DNA of 64,000 nt from Atherinomorus stipes (taxonomy: Eukaryota > Chordata > Actinopteri > Atheriniformes > Atherinidae). Positions within the stretch are counted from its first letter, which is position 1. Every line of letters begins with the position of its first letter. This document shows, piece after piece, positions 10,865 to 21,077 of the stretch. The notes below the pieces were generated by a model. That model saw only the letters and a list, made by a program, of their open reading frames with translations, was not told the DNA's origin and did not search any database. The DNA is taken from positions 124,001 through 188,000 of the forward strand of contig JALJCO010010455.1 in assembly GCA_023101725.1 (NCBI GenBank), written 5' to 3'. The position numbers and the translations under genes were made by a program.

Positions 10865-12620
10865 CTGACATAGTTTAGTTTATTATGGATCCCCATTAGT
10901 CTTCCTGGGGTCCAGATCAACATAAATTTTGAACATACAATCAACAAAGACAGGTTAACAAAGTTAAAATACAATACGAAGAAAACATTTTAAAAGAAAA
11001 AAGCAAAAAATAAATATGTATTCAGTACCAAAGCATCTATATTTACAATAGAAATTAAGAATAGCATAATTATGTAGCCATACTTCCGTGAGCCTTATAA
11101 CTGATGCGATTAATGCAGGTCTCAGTTCCCAATGTAACTCAGAGAACTTATACATGTTTATTTGGACATGTGGACATTTATGGACATTATATGTTTAGAA
11201 TGTAACAGTTATTTAACCTGTTCTGGTGAAATTATACAGACATCTACAGAAATTAGTTCAGTAATTCATTTATTTATTAATTACACGTATGGATTTCGTC
11301 ACTTGTATTTTACAAAAACAGATGAAATAAACTTTATTCAGTTTGTGTCTGAAAATGACGTCTCTTCACCAGGAACAGAGATGAAGCGGAATTTGGCAAT
11401 GACGGTGCAAAATGGAGGAACCATCACTTCCGGTGCTGCCGCTTCGCTGCAACTTTGAACATTAAACACTGAATAAAAGGGACAAACATGAAAGCAGCAA
11501 ACTGCATCGTCTGTGGTATCAAATCCGAGACGCTGGATCCTCCACGTCCACCTTTAACACACCTGAGCAGGTGAGTCGCTAATATGAAAGCTTGATATTA
11601 GCATCCCATGTTAGCAGCTAGCTTAGCGCCGTAGCGGCATAAACGTGAGCTGGTTGGTATTTAGTTGGTACTAAAGTGATGTAACTCCATCAGATGATTC
11701 CTGAATGTGCTCAGGAGAAAGAATGAGATGTTTACTGGACAGTTTCCATAAACTGGGACTGCTGTGATGACGTTAAACTGGGACCAAACTGGGCCCACTG
11801 TAAACAACGTGGTTTACTGGGTCTGTTTGTTAGAACAGCTGTTGCTCGTTGAGGAATCAGTGTTTAGGAATAGTTAGTAAAACTGCTAGTAGAGGGTCTA
11901 AATTAAGTAAAATATTAAGCCTTTTTCTGTTTTTAAAACATAATGATATTTGCTGCACTCGCCTTGCAGTTATTTAACGCCTAAAAAAGATTTTCCTCAT
12001 GCTAGTGGAGGATAACCAGCTGTGGACATCTGTCCTGCAGGTTTTACATGTTTACCTGATGTAATCTGACTGAGTCAAACTATCAGTGGGTCAATAAGAG
12101 GCTTGTGCAGAACTTGATAAGCTGCCATGTGGATCAGGTGTTGCAGCAGGGAAACATCTAAAACCTGCAGTTGGTGATCCTGCACCGAGGTGCAGCTTAG
12201 CCTCCACATTCAGAAAGAAATGCTGTCATCCAGTTGAATAACATACAGTTCTTCATATTTTAGGCAACACCACGGGTAACTGGACATCATCTTCATCCCC
12301 TAACGATGGATAACTCTTCATCATCTTCATCCTGTCTCCTCTCCAGTCAGTAAGTCAGTCTGATGTTGACTTGTCTTATTGCTCAGTTTTTCTACTCTCT
12401 TTCTTTGGGTTTCGTTGCTGACTCAGTAAACCGGTCTAATGTCGGGTTGCTGGTGTCATTTGTTGCCGTAAAACCGTCTCGTAAACCGTCTCCCAGGCTG
12501 AACCGGAAAGCTTTCTCAGGGCAACAGCTGCTCCAGGAAGGTGCATAGTGAATGTTGCTGCACCATCAGTACGAGTCAGGAACACAGAAATGTTTGTCGT
12601 ATTCAGTTAAAGCTGCTTCT
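10865..12620. other. Intergenic; repeat fragment 10865-11000 and a possible small exon at 11488-11570
   Basis: The sequence tttattatggatccccatta at 10865 onward resembles the 3' end of a common fish retroposon. The rest has no recognised gene. One methionine-initiated frame (11488-11570) reads into a strong GTGAGT donor and is listed as a finding. The remainder looks single-copy. Confidence 0.35.
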
Positions 12621-15600
12621 TTAAAGGAATAGTTCACCCACAGAGGCATGTGTCCTTCATCTTCTCCTCACCCTCATGCTGAGCAAGACTCGGGAGCACT
12701 TTTTTAATATCTCAGATGCAGCCGGAGATTGGACAGGTTTTCATTTTCCCCAACTTTCATATAATGGAGTTCAGCACTGACTGAACCAAAAAGGTCCATA
12801 AAAGGCCACAAAAACTTGTCAATATTCCTCCATACTGCTCGTCCAATGTAATCCAAGTGTCTGAGTGGGGTCTGAGTGGGTAGCGTCCAGAATTTACTGG
12901 AAACCGCATCATTTAGTATATTTTTAGAGCCTAAACAGTAGAACATCGTATTTCCGCGAAGCGCGCTTATGCGAACTCACGACACTACGGAAACCACAGC
13001 AGACAAGATCGGGTGTTTTCTTTTGTTCTTTGTTTTAACTCAATAGCCAACCTCTCTTGTGTTTGTCACCGTAGACCGTTAACAGAGAGGGACGAACTTT
13101 CCGCTACGTCACCCGTTGGTTTCTGAAGAGTTAAAAGTGAAGCCTGGTGGGTGTGTCCCACCGTCGCCATCTTGCCGTGTTGTGTGTCGTCACTCCCGGA
13201 AAATACTAAAATGGGCAAAGGCAAGGCCGCTCTGAGCCGCGGGGCAAATGATTGACAGCTGACACACTCTGGGCTAAACGCTAACTGAGCTAACTGGAAT
13301 CTAATGCCCCTCCTCCACCATCACTTTTCTGCTCACCTCACCTCGCACCGGTTATTGGGCTTTTCCACGGGGTTTTCCGAGCTTCTAAAGCGAGCTTTGT
13401 CTGACGTCATCTCACTGCATGCCACCTATTGGCCAAGGGGTTAGCCAATCAGATGTCAGGGTCAGAGAGTGACATCATTAAATGAGCATATCATTACTTG
13501 CGCCGCTCACAGAAGCACTTATGTGGCACAATTGGTAGCTAGCTCGCCTTAAAACCCAGAAACCCTGGGCTCAAGTCCCTTTTCAGGCAAACAATTTTTT
13601 TTTTTTTCTCCATGATCTTGTTGAGAGAAATAGATTCAGATTCTGCTTATTCTTGTGGTTGCTGCCTCTTGGCCAGGACTCCCTAGTAAAAGAGGTTTTT
13701 AATCTCAATGGGACTTTTCCTGGTTAAATAAATGAATAAAAAGATTCAGATTCGGAAGAATTTATTGTCAATGTACCGGCGTCCCAGCGCAGATGGATAT
13801 GAGCTCGTGAAGGAGCGATTTCAGATTTGCAACAAGATCGTGGAGAAAAAAATGAAACTTGTTCGCTTGAAAAGACTTGAACGAGACATTTTCAGATTTC
13901 AAGGCAAGCTAGCTACCAACTGCGCCACATAAGTGCTTCCATTGGCGGCGCAAGTAATGAAATGATCCCCCCCCCCCCCCCCACATCTTACTTCTTATAC
14001 TTTCTTCTCGTCTTTTCCTTCTGTTGGACAGACAGACAACAACACTGGTGAGACAAACACATCTCCCAGCTCAGCGCTAACTGTTAGCCTATGATTTGTT
14101 TGCTAATTTACTTACTTGTCAGGGGTCTCTGTTGTACTTCTGTAGTACTGCGTGTACTTCAAACTCTATTTCAGACTCTGGGTCGAGCGCATACAGCTCC
14201 ATAACAGGCTGCTCCGTTTTATCCCGTCGATCGGAGTCCGATTATCCATCAATGTTTACATATAACATCCATGTGAGCTGCCGGTGTTAAAAACAATTCT
14301 GTGACCCTTCAGAATCAGTGTCTCTTCCGGGGCGACGTCATGAAATGGGCGTAAAACATGTTGCCATTGGTCGAGAGCTCCGTGGATCAGGACAGTCAGC
14401 CATCTTACTTCCGTGTTGGAAATTAGATGAATCGAAAAACTAATATTTACACCAGATAAGTTTCTATAGTAGCGATGGAACATGTTTAGCTTATAAATGC
14501 CTGTATTTGATTTTTGGAACGTTTGAAAAGCATGATACAGCTCCTTTAAGGAAAATGTCAAATGTTCTCACCTTATTGATATTATATCATGAATGTTGGA
14601 CATTTAACTGGAATTATGACGTGGTAATTCCTCCATCGCTAACAACAATATTGGCTAAACCAAATATCCCAAACTTTTTGTGAGTGGTGTAATTGAAAAG
14701 CTACCAAGCGAAGTTGAATTGAGTTTAGCTGAGTTGAGCTGACCTGTGCTGGTGGAAAAGGCCTAAAACACCAGCTAATGAAGATTAGCCCCCTAAGTGG
14801 CGGGTAAAGGTGAGACACGCTTAGACTTGCTATTATCTGACTAAAAACCGCTGTTGTGCTACTCTGCTACAAACTGAGACCTTACTGAGAGCAAACTAGG
14901 ACCCGCCGGTCGGCAGGCCGAGCTTCGGTCCGCAGCATGTCAATCAAAAGAACGCGCCCTCAATTATGTGTAATTTCAAGATTAAATAACATCTAAACAG
15001 ATGAGTTATTAAAAAAAAAAATTCACCCCCCTCACAGTTGACATGAAGGTAAACTTGACCTGTTAAACCTAAAATGATTTTTTTTATTTCTGCTGTAAAG
15101 TTGGCGTTTTGAACATGGGAGTCTTTGGCAATTTGCTCTGTTTTGCAGCTCCTAGCAGATCAAAGAACTACAAATAATGACTTCTCCCGGGTCGCCTCGT
15201 AGAACCGCTTGGTTTGTCCACAGCTCGTCCACTCTTAGCACAATGGAAACGGCAAATTTCTTCTTCTACGCTTGCATTATCGGCAAAGTAGGCGCTGAAC
15301 TCAGGGGCTTCCGTAGTGTCATAAACTCTCCTTGGGGCGCTACACAAAAGTGCGATGTTGAACTGTTCTGGCTATAAAAATCTACTAAATGATGTGGTTT
15401 CCAGTAAATTCTGGACGTACCCACTCAGGACACTTGGATGACATTTGATGAGCAGTATGGAGGAATATTGACAAGTTTTTATGGACTTTTATGTGTCAAG
15501 CGCCGGTCACCTCCATTATGTGAAATTCTGTGGATAATGAAACCCCCCCAGATCTCCGGCTGCATTTGAGATATTAAAAAACTGCTCCAGAGTCTTGCTC

Positions 15601-15643
15601 AGCATGAGGGTGAGTAAAAAATGTGGGTGTATTATTCCTTTAA
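12621..15643. mobile_element. 3-kb TTAA-flanked element with long inverted ends (family C)
   Basis: The left end TTAAAGGAATAGTTCACCC and the right end ...ATTATTCCTTTAA are inverted. Complementarity continues for several hundred bases: agactcgggagcacttttt and aaactgctccagagtct, ctccatactgctcgtcc and its inverse, and the atcatttagtatattttta block. Both ends carry TTAA, compatible with a piggyBac-like TTAA duplication, but TTAA may also be part of the ends. Nested inside are tRNA-derived SINE heads and a poly-C run at about 13967-13982. Confidence 0.75.
13519..13738 (+). mobile_element. tRNA-derived SINE, with an inverted second head at 13905-13965
   Basis: The head gtggcacaattggtagctag looks like an A-box region, and ggctcaagtcc like a B box. 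A poly-T stretch and the fish 3' tail tctcttggccaggactccct ... gggacttttcctggttaaat follow. The reverse complement of the head, with 13475-13520 sequence, recurs at 13905-13965. The two heads therefore face each other as an imperfect inverted repeat. It is not a functional tRNA gene, because no cloverleaf closes. Confidence 0.6.
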
Positions 15644-16949
15644 GTTTTCTGTTCTGTGTCGTGGTTCATCCCTTTAGTTCGGAGTCTTTTTTATATAAAA
15701 TGTTCAAAGAAAAACAGAGACCGTCGGAAAGTCTGGAAAACCATAAAATTACCAAAAGTCCAGCTGCTTGGAAGGTTAGACGACCTTTGACCTGTAGTTC
15801 ATCCACAGTTCACTCGGAGGCGTTTCGGCTGCAAACGGCGTTCCAACACAGAAGTTAAAACGCCTGCAGGCTCCTCTGCACTTCTGCTCTAATTTGCATA
15901 AATTATTCCTCTTCCTTAAAATCCTGTTTATAGCAGGGTGTGATGTCCTCACAAGAGGTGGTTTTATCTCGCTCCTCGCCTCTGTGTTTATCAGAGTTTT
16001 AACTATCTGATCTCCCAGATGAATAAATGAGATATGCAAATGAAGTTCATGCAAATGAGGCAGAAGTGGGTGTTGGATGCAGAGGTGTTGCAGGAGTGTT
16101 TCTGGAAGTCGTCGGCGCTGCCAGGCTTATTAATCTCCTGCGCTGCAGCGGCGCAGCGGGCCGCCTCATCTTCGCCCTGCCTGCTGTTTCCTCCACCTTC
16201 CTCTGAAATTACAGCCTGTAATCTGTTTGGCACCACCACGAGTCGCAGGAGGGGGCGGGGGGGAGAGACAACAGGACGCAGGTTTGCAGAGAAATAAACA
16301 TTTTAATCAGGTGTTTGGCACTGATAAAGTCAGACTTCATACAAACATTTTCTGAAGCAGGCAGTTAAATAATCATCTGGGAATAAGATTTAGATACATT
16401 AAATAATCTGAGATCCGTTTGGCGGGAAAACACACGTTCATGCACACGACAGTGAGAAACTAGTCGGTTGATATAAAACTGTACAACCGCAGAGACGCGT
16501 GGGCGTCGACTCTGACAGGTGACAATAAATACGTATGATACAGATTCATCCGGAACATCGCCGGCGAACAGATCCGCCTCCGACAGTCGCCGCATCGCCG
16601 CGGCGTCGTCGAGTAGAGGTAGATATCGCTCATCGTCAAGGAGGAAGGAAGAAGCAGGGGTGCAAGATCTGGCATCGATCCGATACGAACTAAAAGGGCT
16701 GGCATCGTCAATACCGATATGGATACCAATACTTTTCATTTCAGACATTCAGATTTATGCAAAAGGATTATTCTGCAGAATATTTGCATTATTTTTACCT
16801 CATTAATGCATCATCTATACCATGAAAACCTGAATTTGACATCATCTCAATGAGAGAAGCTGGTTTTTGATGGAGATAAGTCGTCACCGAGGTGAACCGG
16901 ATCCACCAAAAACCACATCATCTCCTTAGTTAAGAGGTGTGTGATAGTT
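15644..16949. other. Intergenic, largely single-copy; octamer cluster at 15892-16056
   Basis: Three perfect octamers lie in a non-repetitive block (15780-16300): ATTTGCAT at 15892-15899, and ATGCAAAT at 16034-16041 and 16049-16056. The last two are 15 bp apart, start to start. TAAT-type and GATAA-like words are interspersed. After 16620 the sequence becomes hAT-like debris (gccgatatgg type words). No gene seen. Confidence 0.4.
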
Positions 16950-18478
16950 TAAAGGACTCCTTCGGAAGATATTACGTTAAGTTGCCCTTCGGCTTACATT
17001 AGGGCTGTGCGATATATTTACATGAGAGATATACATTTACACACATCGTAATATCACGGTATTAGTTGTGCAAATTTTTTACAAAGGGGTCACCTGATTA
17101 TTTAATAAGGGTGGGAAAAAACATCAATATACTGAAATATCGCCATATTTGAAAACGCAGTATTGATCCATTTTACTAATGAAATCTCACAAGATATCAT
17201 CGTTTTATGAAATCTCATGAAATACCGCAAGATTTTGGAACAGAGCGATAAAATCCTGCGGTATTTCCTAACAACGATATATCGCGACATTTCATTTTGT
17301 ACAATAGATTGATACCGCGTTTTTAAATATAGATATGGTTTTTGCATATGAAAATATTGCAATATTTCAGTGTATCAATATTTTTTCCCACCCCTATTAT
17401 CTAAACTGTCTGGAAGACAATCCTCCCAAAGACTTTTACAAAAAAAATATAAAAAAACAGCCAAATATCTTTAATTACTTTGATTTAACAAACATTTCTA
17501 ACCGGTGTTTTGTCAGTTCCATCACTGCAGGGGAGCGATGCATTTATGATAAACATGTTCAATACAAAAAAACAGCTGTTTTATATAAAATGAGACTTTC
17601 AGACAAATTAGGGTAAAAAATATCGATATTTATCGTATATCCTCATATCAAATAAATATGTCGGGATATGATATTTGGTCCATATCACCCAGCCCTAGCT
17701 TACATCCATATAATGGCAGAGGTGGGGCAGCCTCGACATAAGACGTTATCTGCAGCAAAACTCCTTTATTTCATCAAAACTTGAAGTAGAATGAACAAAC
17801 AAATTAGTACAATTGTCCTGTGAGTCCAGATTTAGCTTTCCGTTAGTTATCAGGATGTTCTACACACCTTTCGGGGCCGCGCGTTCATGATGCACGCTTC
17901 TGTTGTACAGCTCGTTACCCGGACAACAACAAAAACACCAGAGGTGTCCAAATTCTTTACGTTGGATGGACGGTCGTGGGCCAAAACTAAAATTTGGTGT
18001 TTCAGTAGCATGCTTAGCCTGTAGCATTATAGTCAAAAATGAAACCTCATAAAAATAATGTGGAAAATGAATAACCTTATTTTTTACCCTTCAAAACCAT
18101 GAAACCAAAAATATATAATGAAGATTATACTCTTTTGGAATCAGCAACTTCCTGCTTGAATGTTTGGCATAAAATTGATTTCTGTAAAAAAAAAAAAAGT
18201 ACTCTTTTGGTGTAATTCAACTTTCTCTTGTCAGTGTGCTGCTGTTTTTCATGAACTCTCTCTGACATTTGACCATCTTCTCATCGATAATGTCTTTTAG
18301 AGAGGCTGCCCCGTCTCTGCCATTATAAAGACGTACGCTGAAGGGCGACTCGGCGTTGTATCTTCTGAAGGAGTCAAAGTGATGCAGAAACTTCACCGGT
18401 GAGTAAATGCACGTATATGCTTCTAGAAATAAGGTCCAGGTTGAACAAAAGAAACTTATCCTTTAAAGCCTTACACGT
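16950..18478. mobile_element. Family B element with inverted arms, interrupted by a hAT insertion
   Basis: The left part ggactccttcggaagatatt and the right part tcttctgaaggagtcaaagt are inverted, as are gcagaggtggggcagcctcg and gaggctgccccgtctctgcc. The outer right end is cttatcctttaaagcc. A second copy lies at 48284-48570. The 17000-17697 element interrupts it. Confidence 0.7.
17000..17697 (+). mobile_element. hAT-type element, 698 bp, perfect 8-bp TSD, nested in family B
   Basis: It begins TAGGGCTGTGCGATATA and ends TCACCCAGCCCTA. GCTTACAT is duplicated at 16992-16999 and 17698-17705. The core is a long inverted repeat (gggtgggaaaaaacatcaat ... tatcaatattttttcccacc). It has the same termini as 5542-6669. 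Confidence 0.92.
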
Positions 18479-18528
18479 AGAATGTCCAGAAACAAAATAA
18501 TCACTACAACCATTATAAAAGTCCGAAT

Positions 18529-20256
18529 TAGGGCTGGGCGCTACGACCGAAGTCTCACGATCATTTATCGTTATCGCAGTATAAAATATCGTAAATTCAG
18601 TTAATTGTCTTTATTAAAACTGCAACATGTAAATGCAGTTTTAAATGATAAAGTGAACAAATAAAGGTACTATGTACTAAATATGTATTTCTTTAAATTG
18701 TCCTAGCAAGACGTGTGTTGTACATGTTACATCTGCCAGTCTCCTCTACGTCCCGGTTTGCCGCTTTACTGCAGTTTTTTACGTAAAGATGCGCCACCAC
18801 CGAAACACACAGAGGTGGCGGATGCATTTCAGACCAGGGTAATCAATTCTCAACGAGATGACCAGCCGAGCCAAACCGAGGTGCTTGTAGGTGCGTTGTT
18901 TTTTCCGCAACTGGTTTTATTTATATATACATGTGTAAAAAAAAGACTGACGCAGTCGCGTACCAGACAACAGAAAGTCAGGGATGCTGGAAATTTTCCT
19001 GTCGATATGATACTGGTAGTTTATAGTACTTTTTCATTGATACTGATATTTTTGTCCCTTAAAAGAAAAAAAGATGATTGTTCAGTTTGCATTAATATCT
19101 TTAATACAAGGGTAATATTAGATATAAGTAAAACTACAACAGAAGTACTAGAAAGAAATACTTTAATTATATTGAGTAAATTAAACAAAAATTAGATCAA
19201 AACTTCTTTTGATAGGCTTTATGCACAGCTCCACTACTTCCTGAACTTAGTACTGCATCTTTGTTTCCTGTCTTTCATGATTGGATGAACTGATTAATCC
19301 AGGTGTGCATGACCATTTGCTGAGATCAGACCTGGATTAATCAGCTCATCCAATCTTGAAAGACAGGAAATAAAGGTGCAGTACTAAGTTCAGGAAGTAG
19401 TGGAGCTGTGCATAAAGCCCATTATCAAATAACTTCAGTCCGGGTTAAGATTATTTACATTTATTCAAATTTACCAAAACATGATGTGCAATAACCTGCA
19501 TTAAAGTACTGAAAGATACAAAAACCTCTTCATCTCTAACAGCAGCACCATGACTTTGCTTAAAACTCTCAGAAGTAAACACGAATGACGTTTTTTTTTA
19601 TCTGTACAGTGGTATCGTGATACTCAAAAAAGTATCGACTCCATCCCTACAGAATGTATGCAGGCTACAGGGGATGTCTTCAGACACTACACCAGGTGTT
19701 GTGCTGAAAAACGCCCCTGAGGCAGCTACAGCAAACTTAAACTGTCATTCGGTCCGCTGCAATTTTTTTTTTTACATCCAAACCCCGTCGATGTGACAGA
19801 AGTTATCCCTTTTGTTGGTACAAGTGTCTCGGTTTGGGTTACTAGTCATCTTGTTGAGAATGAATCACATCCTCGTCTGAAACGCATCCGCTATCGTTGT
19901 CCTACATCTGTGCTTCAAGGTTATAATAGTTTTGGATTTTTCATTAGCTTAAAATTTTATTTTTTTTTTTATAGGCATTTGTCTGGTGTGGCATTCAAAA
20001 TCTCCAGAAAGTCACTTGGAGTAAAACCGGTAAAGTAAATAGATTGATAAATGGACCTCATATCAACACAAATGCTGATGTATTAAATAAATTTACAAAG
20101 GCTAAAATTAATGGTGTTTTTGCAAAAATTTTAGTTTTATTTTAGACTAGAATAACCTTGGTGTGTTTGTGGCGTGCATGGACATCTTTATGAAAAATAC
20201 TGCAGTAAAGGACCCATCGCAGCATAAAACGATAGACGTCATATCGCCCAACCCCA
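18529..20256. mobile_element. 1.7-kb hAT-like element with nested insertions
   Basis: It starts TAGGGCTGGGCGCTACGACC and ends CATATCGCCCAACCCCA. The flanks GTCCGAAT (18521-18528) and GTCTGAAC (20257-20264) match at 6 of 8 positions. Inside are a 160-codon open frame (18713-19195) with no transposase motif that I recognise and the foldback at 19207-19430. A further nested hAT-like end (gtatcgactccatccctaca) lies near 19650. Confidence 0.65.
19207..19430. mobile_element. Foldback (inverted-repeat) element, ~95-bp arms
   Basis: The left arm ttgataggctttatgcacag ... tgattggatgaactgattaa is repeated inverted as ttaatcagctcatccaatct ... ctgtgcataaagcccattat. The loop is only about 30 bp. Arm identity is high, so it is younger than the surrounding element. 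Confidence 0.85.
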
Positions 20257-20303
20257 GTCTGAACTTGGCTTTTTCTTAGTGAGAGAAGCTGATTAAAAAC
20301 CAC

Positions 20304-20309
20304 TTTATT
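20304..20309 (-). promoter_or_regulatory. Candidate stard8 poly(A) signal (AATAAA)
   Basis: AATAAA on the - strand, about 660 bp after the stop. A weaker TATAAA variant lies at 20889-20894. Which one is used cannot be decided from sequence. Confidence 0.3.
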
Positions 20310-20968
20310 CTCCATATTTATGAAGAAATATCAATATAATTGCACTAATATCAGTCGATCCACCCACCATTAGTAAAAAGCAATGATAGTTTGTTTCTCA
20401 AGAAGTCACAAAAACAAGGCAAGCATGTCCCAGTCTGGTCTGCCTCAGAAACATTTGTTCTGATTAAGTTAATGTTTTTGCTTAAACTCGTCAGCAAAAT
20501 CCAAACAGGATAAATGTGTTTTTAAAGAAAGAGTTCTGTTTGATCTGATGGGAAATGAAATCCCAAAGTCGAGTTCATGGATAAGCGCTGTCCCGGCTCC
20601 GGTCGTCTTCAGGGCAGCTGGATGCGGCTTCCCTCTGGGACGCAGCCTTGCTGGTGTTCGATCCAGCAGCCCGTCTCTCCGGTGGCTTAAAGTCTGTTTC
20701 CTGAACTTTTCTGTCTCGTTTCCTGCGTTTGTCTGCGCAGCTTCCACGTATTCCCGCTGCTTCCTTCTCTTCCTTCAGGAAAGAGTTTGAAAAACAAGAG
20801 ATGGACAAAAGGAGGAATTTGGCTTCTGCTTTTCTGCGTTCCTTCACAGCTCGCTGTGTTCAGGTGTGAAGCAAGGTCGCCCACGATTTTATAAACAAAC
20901 ACTGATTCTGAGAGGAGTTTTAAGCAGGAACACGACGATGCGCTCTGGTGTGATTCCTCAGCTTTGAC

Positions 20969-21077
20969 TCATATTTTGGTTTCTTTGTAGTCTGCTCTGA
21001 AGGAGTCTCTGATGGCCACCAGACCGGAGGCCAGAAGATGTCCGCCCACTTTGCTGTGCCACGCGTGTGACCGACCC
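20969..21077 (-). CDS. stard8: stard8 terminal coding exon
   Basis: 109 bp. [18 protein letters not shown], then [17 protein letters not shown] and stop TGA (20971-20969). The ETKI end and the IRDSF helix are family hallmarks. It was not visible as a long frame and was found by phase from the previous exon. Confidence 0.94.
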
